Below, one piece after another: positions 51,601-62,538 of a stretch of 64,000 nt of DNA. The translations under genes were made by a program, and so were the position numbers. The notes below the pieces were generated by a model. That model was not told the DNA's origin, searched no databases, and saw only the letters and a list, made by a program, of their open reading frames with translations. This stretch comes from Pratylenchus scribneri (lineage: Eukaryota; Nematoda; Chromadorea; Rhabditida; Pratylenchidae). Position 1 is the stretch's first letter, and each line of letters begins with the position of its first letter. The stretch lies in contig JAQSEB010000025.1 of the NCBI GenBank assembly GCA_030063045.1, forward strand, positions 513,043-577,042, given 5' to 3'.

Positions 51601-52156
51601 ATATTTGTTAAAATTTTAAAAAATTAAAAAGCATATAAAATTAATTTTATCAAAATTATTTCCCACTTTTTTAATTTTTTGAATGGTGATGGTCAACAGC
51701 CTCATTATTATAGCAAATTCTCTATTTCTTCAATAATTGGTTCTTCAAAAAATTGTTGGTTCTGATGATAAAATAATTGTTACTATGTTTTATTTTTGTT
51801 TAACAAAGTTATCTTCTGCCTGCATTATTTGTCTATGTTCAATAATTTGTTTAATTATTAATATTTATAAATTTTCTTAATTTAGTAAATATGAATTTTT
51901 ATTTAACTATTATTTGAATAATCTATTAATACGTATATAAATATAATTGTTAACAATTCAAATTTTTTGCATAATTTTTTATTCTTTTTTACCTTTGATC
52001 AATTAATTTATGAATATATGTAAATTTTTGTCTTTAGAGCGAACAATATATCTCTTTCGAGGAATAAGGGGGAAGGAATGGGAGATGGCAGAGTAAAATC
52101 GGCCATTTTTTGAGCACCCTTTAACCTCATGAACTTTTAAATTTTATTTGATTTAG

Positions 52157-52459
52157 AACCAGAATCCAATACTATATTTTTTTAGTAGTGAAAACTGGAA
52201 TTATTTTTATAATAAATTTTATAAATTTATTTCAAAAATATATAATTTTTTACTTTTATTTATTATACATCCTGAAGCCGCTACGCTATTATCCCAGGCA
52301 TTTCAGAGAGAAGGAGACCGCAACATTCCATTCCCTATTCCCTCAAATATAAAAATTAATTTTTATTCCAAATCACACCACTTCCCAAACTCAAAGACAA
52401 GTCCGCTGCGAGGAACCAAAAAAAATCCTTCAGAATTTCAATATCATTATCATTGGTAA
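52157..52459 (+). other. 100-codon open frame without any start codon
   Basis: Open from just after a TAG (52154-52156) to TAA (52457-52459) with no ATG, GTG or TTG. The ordinary-composition part starts at about 52270: PEAATLLSQAFQREGDRNIP and SKTSPLRGTKKNPSEF. ATTTTTTTAG at 52176-52185 could be an acceptor and ATTG|GTAAAA at 52455/52456 a donor. The minus strand has a shorter frame (about 35 codons, TNDNDIEILKDFFWFLAADL) that also looks coding, so strand is uncertain. Confidence 0.35.
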
Positions 52460-54029
52460 AAATTTTCAGTTTAACTTCATTTCGAGTAATATGTAATTTC
52501 TCTTTTTTTCTTATATTAATTTTTCAATTAATACAGGTTAAATAGCTTTTCTTAGGTAAAAGGAGACGCATAATCATTGAATGAATTTATTTTTTATTAT
52601 TATCCTCTTCAGAATTAATTGCTGGTTAAAAATTTTAAATTCTCTCTTTTTTAATATATAATTTTACTTATAATTATTTTTAATTTTCAATTAATATTTT
52701 TTACCCTTTTTTACTATTTTAAAGATTGTCCCTGACCTCAATTTCCATTGATCGTTTACTTTTAATTGTCCTTCCATTGAGGCCATCTATACAAAAAATG
52801 TGTGCCTGCAGAATTGCAAAATTAAGCAGCTAGAAATATTTCAAATTTATTATAATTTATTTTAATTATGATTATAAGCAAATTGATTCTTTTTTCCAAT
52901 TTTATTTAATATAATTCTAAATTATTTATTATCTTTATTGCTAAATTTTAAGTAATAGGCATCCTCCAGCATAAAATTGTAAATAAGCGTTCTCTTATCG
53001 TTTTGATATTTTTTTTAAATTTTAATAAATAATATCAAAGTTAAATCAATATTTATTTAGGAAAAAAAATCAAATCCTTTTGAATAATTTTCTATAATAA
53101 ATTAATTTATTTTTGTATTTGATATTTTAATGATATTATTTTATCAATTTTTTAAAAAATTTTTACATTAATTTTTATAAATTATTAAAAATTTTCTTTC
53201 TATTTGTTACCATCAAATTCAATTTTTTAAATGTTTTTTAATCATTTTGAAATATTTGGCATGAGCAGCCACAGAAGATTGAATCCATGATTACTAATAA
53301 TTATTCTATTTTTAAATTATTTGCTTTGAATAACTATTAAATATTTTGTTTAATGAATATTCTAAGCTAAGCAATTTGTGTTAAAATAATTTTTATTATA
53401 TTAAATTTAAAATTTTTTAAAATTAAAAATTTTTATTAAATTATAAAAAAATAAATTTTTATGATCAAAAATTTGTATTTATTAATGAAGTAATTTTAAT
53501 CTTTTAAATTTAATATTTATTTAGAAATATTCCGAAATTTTTTCTTAATGTATATGATTTTTCAATTTATAAATAAAAAAATTAATTTTAATATTTCTTT
53601 AATAATAATTATCAAATTCAATTATTATCAATGATAACATAAATATATTTTTTCCTAAAAAATAAGTTTTATTAACAATTGCATTTTTTCTTTTTATTAT
53701 ACATATATTATCATTCTTCTCATCATCGTTTTTTTTAAATTGATGAATCTGCGATTTATTGGGCTTGAAATTCCCGATTGACGATTAAAGGAAATTTTAA
53801 ATTACATAATTTAGAAATAATGTAATTTTTAATAATTTATAATAAATCATGAAGAAATAAATTTATATATTTTATTCTCCATATACTTCACTTGATAAAA
53901 TATTATTCCTATGGAAAAATATCAAATATAATTTAATTTATTTTAAAAATAATATATTAATTTTACTTTTTTTCATTATTTTTGAGATTCCAGTAGTTAA
54001 TTAGTATAAAATATCACCAAATTTATTGA

Positions 54030-54221
54030 TTTTTTATTTGCCTATCCTTCAACACGTATCGATTTTTAAAAATACACTTTCCCGAAGGTTTTTTCCATTT
54101 CGGGCTTTTTCCTCCAAAGCCAATACCCAAAGGACATTTTCAAAGGGAAAAGATGAAAGAGATGCCGCCACTCCCTCATAGGGAAGAGAATGACCCCAAA
54201 TTCCTGGGGCCCAATCTTTAG
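54030..54221 (+). other. exon-like islet near the 3' end of the polymerase gene
   Basis: Open for 63 codons to TAG, rich in Pro, Phe and His (HFPEGFFHFGLFPPKPIPKG), then MKEMPPLPHREENDPKFLGP. Only internal Met codons. May be a fragment of a secreted protein; unknown. Confidence 0.3.
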
Positions 54222-54510
54222 GAAAGGAAGAGAGAGGAAATGTCTAAACCCTTAAATTTTACAGCTGTTTTTTTAAAACAGTTGTTTTTTTAATAAATTT
54301 CAATAAATTTAAATTAAAATATTTATTTCAAATTTAAATTAAATTTATAATTTTAATAATCAAATAAAATGAATAAAATGAAAAAAAAAATACAAAATGA
54401 ACAAAATTAATCAATGAAGGGATACAATAAAAACAAATGTGAAACACGATGTTCTCAAGTAAACTTTTGAACCAATCATTCCTTTGAGTAAATTGCAGTT
54501 TTGAAGACAT

Positions 54511-54586
54511 AATCACTCGAGCCCTTTCGGATACCTCGATAAACCATAATCAATCGAGCCCTTTCGGATACCTCGATAAAAATTAT
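54511..54586. repeat. 38-bp direct repeat, each unit a small hairpin
   Basis: Two near-identical units (54511-54547, 54548-54586), each holding ATCGAG and CTCGAT separated by 13 bp (CTCGAG in the first unit), so each can fold. They lie 105-180 bp downstream of the polymerase stop codon, in its likely 3' untranslated or flanking region. Confidence 0.8.
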
Positions 54587-54691
54587 GGTAAACATTATGG
54601 CTACATAAACCGCACTAAACTTTGAAATAATTGATTTAAAAATCAGCCCTCGAACAAAATGTTTGAAATTTTATGAAGGAAGGATTTACAA

Positions 54692-57600
54692 TTAATTTGT
54701 GTAACCGAAATCAAGAACTTTGAAATCGGAAGGGCGTACAATTCCTTTCGCTATGAAAGGTTTATAGATTTTTATGAGAGGAGTTGAGATTACAATGCCT
54801 TTTTTGAAATCGGATCGAAGGATATTTGGATACAAAATAGGGATTTCCGGGGCTTTTCTTGTTTTAACATATTGTAGAACCATTTCTTTGAATTTTTCAT
54901 AATGTAACCCTTGATCCAAAACAGCTTCACTCAATGTTTGTCCGCGAATTTTTGTTACGTAATCCAAATCTGCCATTGGATTATTTTTTGATTGTAGTTT
55001 TAATCCATATTGTTTCGAACCACCACTACAGAATTCGAGGATTGTGTGTTTGGGGTATTCGTCGGTCAATCCTCCAAGATATGGTGATGTTTGTAATGGA
55101 TTTTTGCCTTTGGGATGGACAAAGATGACCGAATCTGTGTCCGTATAGAGAAGTTCACATCCAGGAGTGTCCACAACTTTTTGCATCCACTTGAGGAGAT
55201 GCAAACGTGCACAACTTGTTGTCCAAAGGGCGATGATAACATTGGCCGACTCGTGTGCATCTGTCCACTCTTTCTTCTCCATATAAGTGATCATCATAAC
55301 TCCATTATCATTTATTCTATCAAGTGTTGTTATTTTTATCCGCGGATTATCCCAAAGTTCTCGAAGATCGCAAGGATCGTCGGTGATGAGTGTTTGCGCC
55401 AACCCATAATTTCTCAAACCAAAGCGCCCCCATAGAGTGTTGGCACGGAATTTTTCTGTTTCTCGAAGACCTCTGTTTGGTTTCATCTTCTCCCGGTCTA
55501 TTTCAATTCCAAACATCTCCTTATTGTCATGTATAAATTTTTCTTCTGCTTCGTAATTTCCTTTGATGTCTGGATCAAAACCGGTTGCATGTATTTTCCC
55601 TGCCAAACAGTCACGCATATAACCTCGAAAAAGTTCTCGGTCTTCTTTTTGATATTCCAACACACTTATTAATTCCTTCACAATATATCCTCTTCTCAAT
55701 GCCTCGTCCAATTCAACAGATGTACACTCGCTAACCCATCCCCGCTCTTCATCTGTGTGCCTGCATTGATAGTTTACTTTCACAAGGCCTTTTTTATTTT
55801 TGAGTGCACACGTTGAGCATAAAGGGAATAAAAGTCTTTCATCATCATCTCTGCCTATTTTCATTGGTAGCACTGGGACATTGATTTTTCGCGGTGGAAT
55901 GACAAAGACTTTGAGGAGTGCCAATGGATAGGGGTTGTCTTCCGGTTTTGTCCAATGTACTACTTCATATGGTTTTGGTGTATATTCGACTGGAATACCA
56001 ACGGGATAACCGCGAATAACTTCATCGAGCATCATGTTGGTGTAAGGGTAGAGGCTCGTGACGTCATAGTAGTTTATTTCTTCTTGTTGATTGGGTTGAT
56101 GGAAGAGCTTGAGTGGACCGGTTCTCCCACCGTAAAAGGCTTTCCGGATATCGATTGGTCCTCTATCTCTATAAGTGTCAAACATCTCTCTCATCTTCTC
56201 ATCTTTCTCTAACATTTCATCCACCTGGCATGCCCAATAGACTTCTAGCTGGTAACCCTGACCTCGAATATATGCTTCTCTCTTTTTATCATCATCTCTA
56301 TGTTTTCCCGCTGTCTTGCCCGTTATCATTTTATGTTGGTCGTCGGGATAGCACCGAGGACACCCATGGTGTTCACAACCATAAAACTCTATAACTTTAT
56401 TCTCTGCCTCAATAAAACCGTCAACCGATTTTCTTCCTATCTTCTTCTCTCCTCCCGTCGAATGTTCATGTTGGAGCTCCACATTATTCACTTCGGCGTA
56501 CCACGTTAAAAACTTCATCCCTTTTGTACTTTGCCCATTTTTTCCAATATATCCTCTGTCTGTCACTCTTGCTAGATGTTTTTCCGGGAGGTAATTGAGG
56601 CGAAAATTTTTCATAGAAGACGAGGCTATTGTCTTCGTTTCACGAAGAGGATCGATGCCTTCATGTGGTTCGGAATATTTTTCTTGAAATCCTTCTCTCT
56701 TCAACTCCCTCTTGGTTAATTCAATAAAATAACCGCGAAAACTGATACATGCGGCTGAAAGGATGTGTACGTCATTCATGCAATAACTGGGAAGAGCCTC
56801 ATCCAAATAAAAACCGTCGTTAAAATGCTCCTCGTACCATTCCTCAAATTCTCTTATCTTGTCTGGTTTGAATCCTTTATAGAGGTAATCTTCTTTTGGG
56901 GGTAGGGTTGTCAATTTCTTTCCGTAGTTCTCCGTTTTATTAAAGAAGTGGGGGAAGAAAGGTTTTTCCTTGATATCCAATTCGAACATTGGGACGAGAT
57001 CGCCTAAAGGTCGACTCAATAAATTGAAGCTGTCCCAAAAAACTGTTGTCGGATTTCCCTTTTCTCCTTTATCTGTTGGCATCTTTTCCTCCACGCGTAG
57101 TTCATATAATTTGTTGCCATTTCTTATGACTTCGGGATTGATTTTTCGTTTATTAAGTTCTCTGGATAGGAGTACGACATCGAAGCGGCCTCCATTGTGT
57201 GCAAATGCATGGGTGTCATATTTTATTGGTAGTTCATGAAGAAGCCAATTAATAAACGTTTCCAATGGATCACTGGTTTCATGATGTTTATCCACTTCAG
57301 TTTCACTGAAGGGCCGATGACCAAAAGTTACTGTTCTGTTATCTCCGCATATATTACATTCCATCTGTCCCTTCATATTATTCTTCCATATTCCATCTTT
57401 TATACATTTGGGGCAAACGACTTTGGCACCAACGAAGTTTACTCGATGTTCAAATTGCTTATTATTTGGTGTATGGATGTCAACGGGATGATTTTGGGTA
57501 GTTTCAAAATCAAAGAAGACGAGTCGATAAGGATTGTTTTTAGGTGGCATAAGGGGAGTGATGTAACAACTCCTATCCTTTTCGTGCCATGTTTGACATT

Positions 57601-58972
57601 TGAAACACCAACTCTCGCCACAAACATGCCCTGTCCGACCATCTCGACAATTAGTTTCCACATCATATATCACTCCGCAATTTTTACATTGATGAGATTT
57701 TTCGCAAAAATGAGTTTTATGATGATGCTGACAACATGCTTGATTACGGAATTCCTTTTTGCATCCGGGACAATCGAAATAGAATCCATCATCATCTTGT
57801 TGACAAGGGAGTGAAGGATCCATCTTTGAACATAAACGGCATCGGACACGACAATTTATGGTGTGATCGTATTTGTTATTATAGGTTGATTCGCAAGACA
57901 AACAATATGGTTTATGGAATAAACTATATGTTGTTCGAACACCATGGAAATGTTTGTTTTCCTTGTCATGAAGAATAATTAATTCATGTGTAGGATTAGC
58001 TGGACCATATTTGAACTGTGGTCGATAATGTCCAATTGTCCCGAATATGTAAACTTTGAATCGAAATTGGCCTTCATACTTGGCATTCCAATAATTGACT
58101 ATGTTAGGGACATATTTTACAGCGTCATATTCATTCTCATTTTCAGGGATTCTAGCATTGGCCATCAATCTTAACGTATCCTTTCTCCATTTCCTTGGTC
58201 GTTTTTCATCAAAGTATTTGTTCAAGTAATTAGCATTATTTAGAGTCGAGGCCATAAAAACGGCTTGAAGCGCGTAGAAGAGACAATAATGATCACCGGT
58301 ATTATAGACTTTGATGAGAGCATCTTCGTTGATCATATGACGGATGGGTTTTACTGTTGATTTCCTTTTGCCACCAATTATTTGTCGTGTTGTTGGAAGG
58401 ACTGTTGGGTTGAAATTATAAATTTTGATTGTGAATGGTTCGCCAAATAATGATATTTCCTGTTGTTGTTTTGATTGCGCAACTTTGAATATTTCATTAT
58501 AAAATACATCGGCTATATTTTCGGTGTAGTCTCTCATATTTAGATAGATATGAGGATTTAATAAAGGGCTGTACATGGCCAATGATATTTGATGTGGCTT
58601 AACTCCATTTTTTATTGTCTCTTTCCTTGCCTCATCGATACAAAAATTAATGGTGCCAAGAATCAAACTTTCGGGATCGGCTGGTAAATTGGTAATTCGG
58701 AATTTGGCTGTGTATCCGTTGACACCCATTGATTTGTCGAATGTTGAATAACCATCCAATTTTTCAATATAATCCTCCAAATGTTTTTCCTGTTGTTTTT
58801 CTCTTGCTGACACCTCAGAGAATACGAATGAGGTGGGAGGTTGTTGATGGATTTTAACTCTCTTGGAGGGTGGGGAGTACGAACGTCCAAGAGAACGTTT
58901 GTTGTTTTTGGCTTTCATTCCACCTGGAGAAGTGGAACGGGCACGAAAACGTTTGTTGTTTGTCGTTTTCAT
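54692..58972 (-). CDS. protein-primed family B DNA polymerase (Polinton/Maverick or linear-plasmid type)
   Basis: 1426 codons, ATG at 58972, uninterrupted to TAA. The N-terminus has an imperfect repeat of a basic NNKR.R.RS.SP unit (residues 1-36), likely nuclear targeting. NTGDHYCLFYAL near 225-235 resembles the D..CLF.AL motif seen before pPolB in many Maverick polymerases. A Cys/His-rich region (about 350-475, many CxxC) follows. The 3'-5' exonuclease shows FFDFET (about 487), AHNGGRFD (about 595) and YCMNDVHIL (about 740). A VIEFYGCEHHGCPRC segment lies near 860. Polymerase motif A is YDVTSLYPY (about 970), B RANTLWGRFG (about 1175), C YTDTDS (about 1277), and KQYG follows. All catalytic Asp residues are present. 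The role would be replication of an element from a terminal protein. No integrase, ATPase, protease or capsid gene is near. Much richer in G+C than the desert beside it. Confidence 0.93.
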   Translation of the reverse strand: MKTTNNKRFRARSTSPGGMKAKNNKRSLGRSYSPPSKRVKIHQQPPTSFVFSEVSAREKQQEKHLEDYIEKLDGYSTFDKSMGVNGYTAKFRITNLPADPESLILGTINFCIDEARKETIKNGVKPHQISLAMYSPLLNPHIYLNMRDYTENIADVFYNEIFKVAQSKQQQEISLFGEPFTIKIYNFNPTVLPTTRQIIGGKRKSTVKPIRHMINEDALIKVYNTGDHYCLFYALQAVFMASTLNNANYLNKYFDEKRPRKWRKDTLRLMANARIPENENEYDAVKYVPNIVNYWNAKYEGQFRFKVYIFGTIGHYRPQFKYGPANPTHELIILHDKENKHFHGVRTTYSLFHKPYCLSCESTYNNKYDHTINCRVRCRLCSKMDPSLPCQQDDDGFYFDCPGCKKEFRNQACCQHHHKTHFCEKSHQCKNCGVIYDVETNCRDGRTGHVCGESWCFKCQTWHEKDRSCYITPLMPPKNNPYRLVFFDFETTQNHPVDIHTPNNKQFEHRVNFVGAKVVCPKCIKDGIWKNNMKGQMECNICGDNRTVTFGHRPFSETEVDKHHETSDPLETFINWLLHELPIKYDTHAFAHNGGRFDVVLLSRELNKRKINPEVIRNGNKLYELRVEEKMPTDKGEKGNPTTVFWDSFNLLSRPLGDLVPMFELDIKEKPFFPHFFNKTENYGKKLTTLPPKEDYLYKGFKPDKIREFEEWYEEHFNDGFYLDEALPSYCMNDVHILSAACISFRGYFIELTKRELKREGFQEKYSEPHEGIDPLRETKTIASSSMKNFRLNYLPEKHLARVTDRGYIGKNGQSTKGMKFLTWYAEVNNVELQHEHSTGGEKKIGRKSVDGFIEAENKVIEFYGCEHHGCPRCYPDDQHKMITGKTAGKHRDDDKKREAYIRGQGYQLEVYWACQVDEMLEKDEKMREMFDTYRDRGPIDIRKAFYGGRTGPLKLFHQPNQQEEINYYDVTSLYPYTNMMLDEVIRGYPVGIPVEYTPKPYEVVHWTKPEDNPYPLALLKVFVIPPRKINVPVLPMKIGRDDDERLLFPLCSTCALKNKKGLVKVNYQCRHTDEERGWVSECTSVELDEALRRGYIVKELISVLEYQKEDRELFRGYMRDCLAGKIHATGFDPDIKGNYEAEEKFIHDNKEMFGIEIDREKMKPNRGLRETEKFRANTLWGRFGLRNYGLAQTLITDDPCDLRELWDNPRIKITTLDRINDNGVMMITYMEKKEWTDAHESANVIIALWTTSCARLHLLKWMQKVVDTPGCELLYTDTDSVIFVHPKGKNPLQTSPYLGGLTDEYPKHTILEFCSGGSKQYGLKLQSKNNPMADLDYVTKIRGQTLSEAVLDQGLHYEKFKEMVLQYVKTRKAPEIPILYPNILRSDFKKGIVISTPLIKIYKPFIAKGIVRPSDFKVLDFGYTN

Positions 58973-59640
58973 TTTTATTTTAAGAATATTTGGAATAATA
59001 TTCTTGAATTTTTTTGGGAATTATTTTTGGTTTTCAAATTTCGAAAAATTTGAGAATGATTTAGGAAAAAGGGAAGGAAGTAGAAATCGGTCATCTATTT
59101 ATACTCTTTCAGACAAGGGGGATTATGAAAATATATGTTTAGGCCACGCCCATTTCCACCGAATACAATAAAGGAATTCGTTTCGAAAAATTATCTTGCT
59201 TAGTAAAAGGAAAATGATGACTCATCGAAATGATTACGAAATAATAAATGAAAGGAAAAAAATAGGTTTGGATATAATTTTACAATTTTGAGGGACCATC
59301 TCATTAAATTCTTTCTAAAAATTATTTTTCCCTTGGAAATTTAGAAATCTAAAAGAAAAAGTAAAATATTAAAAGAAGGGACCATATCATTTTAATGAAA
59401 GAGGGGAACGTCTCATTTAATTAAATTGACATATTTCTAATTAAAAAATTATAATTAATTTAAAAATAAATTAAATTTCAAATTAATTAAAAATAAATTA
59501 AAATTATTATTACATTATTCAATCAGTTTATTAATTAAAAATACCTACAAACAATCTGAATTATCCAATGTTTTTTTAAAAAAATAATTGAAGGTCCATT
59601 AAAGATTTCGAAATATTACGCAAAACGAAAGGAAAATGTT
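58973..59640. other. 5' flank of the polymerase gene, no further gene seen
   Basis: The plus-strand frames of 70 and 102 codons starting inside the polymerase gene (to 59053 and 59171) are shadows. From 59280 the sequence is A+T-rich with no frame of interest. Confidence 0.5.
59091..59103 (-). promoter_or_regulatory. TATA-type promoter block of the polymerase gene
   Basis: Read on the minus strand TATAAATAGATGA, 118 bp upstream of the polymerase ATG. The same block with one change occurs upstream of the 165-codon gene (63871-63883). Confidence 0.55.
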
Positions 59641-59647
59641 AACTTTG

Positions 59648-59664
59648 ACACACACACACACACA
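59648..59664. repeat. (AC)n microsatellite
   Basis: Uninterrupted run of alternating A and C. Related CA-rich patches occur at 59888-59935 and 60325-60390, the last with alternating purine-pyrimidine TGTGTATACACATATACACA. Confidence 0.9.
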
Positions 59665-59954
59665 TTTTAAAGGATCATCTTATGTTTTATAAAAAAAACG
59701 GTAACATCAAAGAAGAATTATTATTATTTGGAAAGGTTTCGAAATAACTTTATTATATAGAAACAAGGAGGGTTAGAGAAAGAGAAGAATGTGTATATGT
59801 TATATTATTATATACAAACCATGAAGTTTAGAGAAAGAAAAGAATGCTTTAACCTTATTCACATAGTCGATTAAACGTACACCATTGATGAACACACGCA
59901 CACACCAATACACATCCCCACTTACACATCCAAATACATGTAAAAAACATTTAA

Positions 59955-60290
59955 TTTTGCTAATTATTTTAGAATAATCCTGTTTTTTAGAATAATTATT
60001 TTAGGATAATCCTATTTTTACACTAATTATTTTATAATAATCCTGTTTTTACACTAATTATTTTAGGATAATCCTATTTTTACACTAATTATTTTATAAT
60101 AATCCTATTTTTACCTTAATTATTTCAAAAAGTTTTAAAAAGTTTCTTAATATTGCTGTTTTTCTCCTTAAATCTAACAGTTTTAAACATTAATTATTTT
60201 CAAATAAAGCTATTTTTTCACTAATTATTTTAGAATAAGTTATTTTTTCACTAATTATTTTAGAATAATCCTGTTTTTTACATTAATTTT
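59955..60290 (+). repeat. tandem array of about 31-bp units
   Basis: Units of the form CACTAATTATTTTATAATAA-TCCTGTTTTTA repeat with small changes (AGGATAATCCTA or TAATAATCCTG). Copies are regular to about 60115, degenerate after that, and partly recur at 60215-60290. Confidence 0.8.
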
Positions 60291-60414
60291 TCAAAAAGTT
60301 TCTTAAGATTAATGTTTTCCTTCCTACATCTGTATGTGTATACACATATACACACATGTATGCGCGAACGTACTCACGCGCACGCAGCCCAAATACATTA
60401 ATTTTAACAATATT

Positions 60415-60835
60415 TTCAAAAAGTGTTAAAAATTTTCCTTAATTATTTTCAAAAGTGTTAAAAATTTTTCTTAATATTAACGTTTTTCTCCTTAAAACTG
60501 ACATTTTTAAACACTAATTATTTTCAAAAGTGTTAAAAATTTTTCTTAATTTTTAAAAGTGTTAAAAATTTTCCTTAATTATTTTCAAAAGTGTTAAAAA
60601 TTTTTCTTAATATTGACGTTTTTCTCCTTAAAACTGACATTTTTAAACACTAATTATTTTCAAAAGTGTTAAAAATTTTTCTTAATTTTAAAAGTGTTAA
60701 AAATTTTCCTTAATTATTTTCAAAAGTGTTAAAAATTTTTCTTAATATTGACGTTTTTCTCCTTAAAACTGACATTTTTAAACACTAATTATTTTTAAAA
60801 GTGTTAAAAAATTTTCTTAATTTTTCAAATAAAAC
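60415..60835 (+). repeat. higher-order tandem repeat, period about 135 bp
   Basis: Each of about three long units (starting near 60451, 60587 and 60722) is built from AAAAGTGTTAAAAATTTTTC modules plus a single ACGTTTTTCTCCTTAAAACT-GACATTTTTAAACAC spacer, so small modules are nested in a larger period. Satellite-like. Confidence 0.85.
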
Positions 60836-61559
60836 TATACGTTCTAGTAATATTGTATAGTCAAATTAATAATAATTAAAAAAATACGTTATTTTGTTAA
60901 AAATTGATTAAATTAATATGAATAATATGTAGGTAAATATTTGACCACGCATATATGTAGTTGCGCGTGTACTCTCTCTACACATATGTTTGTAAATATG
61001 TTTAATAGTTTAATATAATTTTCATATATAATTAAAACTCTATTAAAAATAAATTAGAATATTTAAATTGTTTAATAAAAATTATTGAAATATTTAATAA
61101 AATTAAAATAAGTATTTATGAAATTAAAATTATTATTATATAGAAAAGTCTAAACAATACGAAAATATCTATACAAATAAAAGTACACGTTAGTGAATGG
61201 GTATTGAGAGACCAATAGGATAGACACATACATTGTAAGATACGTAAAGATAAGTCTCATAATAGATGATTATGATTGTGACGATTTGGAAGAGAGAATC
61301 TGATATGGAAAATATAACTATTCAGATAAAGAAATTTTGTAATCTTTTAAATAATTATATGATAAATAAGATGACAACAATCCATATTCCAAAATGAATT
61401 TGATTTTTCTGAACGAGATTCTCAGTGATTCCAAAACATGACACTGATTAAAATAATATTTCCTTAAATGCTTTAACAAATGAAATATTGGATTTACAAT
61501 GAAATTAGAGAAGTAAAATTTCTAAAATAAAAGTTATATAATGTCAAGGAAAGGAAATT

Positions 61560-61960
61560 ATTGAGATATAATAGAGAAAGAGATAGAAAGAGGTATAGGG
61601 TAGAGAACATATAATGTAGAGAGAAAGAAAGAATGATAAAGGATTTTATACAATAAAAAAGTAGAGAGAGAGAGTAAAGAGAATGAGATAGAGAGAGAGT
61701 AAAGAGAAAGAAATATGAAGAGAGAGAGAGAGAGGAAGAGAGAGAGAGATAAGCTAGAGAAACATATAACGTAGAGAGAAATAAAGAGGGATAAAGGGGA
61801 TTTTATACAATAAAGAAGTAGAGAGAAAGAGAGAGTAAAGAGAAGGAGAGAGAGTAAAGAGAAAGATATAGAGAGAGAAAGATATAGAGAGAGAAAGAGA
61901 GAGAGAGATAGGTTAGAGAAACATATAATGTTGAGTGGGATAAAGAGAGAGAAAAGAGGG
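61560..61960 (+). repeat. GA-rich microsatellite tract
   Basis: Long purine runs on the plus strand of GAGAGA mixed with AAAGAGA and TATAGAGA. A sub-block (TAGAGAAACATATAA[TC]GT... then AGTAGAGAGA) recurs about every 150 bp. Weaker purine-rich sequence continues to 62400. No genes. Confidence 0.85.
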
Positions 61961-62538
61961 TTAAATATTAAAATAAAATTAATAATAAAATAAATATTAA
62001 AAAATTATAAAAGTATTGTAAAATTAAAAATGAAGAAAATCATGCATACAGAAAAAAAACATTAGAAATTATAGGTTGATTAAGAGTAAAAAAATTAGCT
62101 AAATGAAGTATAATGTTTATACGTGAGTTATACTATAAAGATAGAGAGAGAATAGAGAAAGAGCAGAGAGTAATATAGTGTTTAGAAGATATATAGATAT
62201 AAAGGAGTATAGCAAGATTGTAAACAAACGGTTAGTGAGATATTGTTTAGATAGATATATAATAGAGAGATATGAATAAGGAAAATGAGGTAGTTATTTC
62301 GGCAGAGAAAGATACATACATATTTAAATAACTAATAGGATGAAAGTAGGAAAAATGAAAGAAAAAAGGACATATTATTATTGTATAGGAGGAGAAAGAA
62401 AAAATGAAATGAATTTAGACCCAATTGTTAATGTTAGATATATATTAATCTATATCTCTCTCCAAAATTTCAACATTTGAACAATTACCAATTCTCATTT
62501 ATTATTTCATTTAATTAAATTGAATACAAAAATTTTAG

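Larger units (their letters stand above)
6119..54500. other. 48-kb A+T desert with scattered islets of ordinary composition
   Basis: By eye well over 80% A+T, dominated by A and T runs and by words like ATTTTTAAT, with stop codons in all six frames every few codons. No gene can be called with confidence. Islets of about 50-250 bp with normal composition stand out, for example near 6450, 8210, 9310, 13500, 17060, 18450, 20200, 24080, 26850, 31790, 36650, 38620, 39290, 40650, 42250, 42590, 43310, 45760, 46200, 48580, 52350 and 54130. Those with splice-like borders or long frames are listed separately. I saw no tRNA or rRNA gene and no CRISPR array here. Confidence 0.8.

Noticed and set aside
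54934..58890. Many plus- and minus-strand frames of 60-190 codons inside the polymerase gene
   Set aside because: Shadows of the 1426-codon gene.
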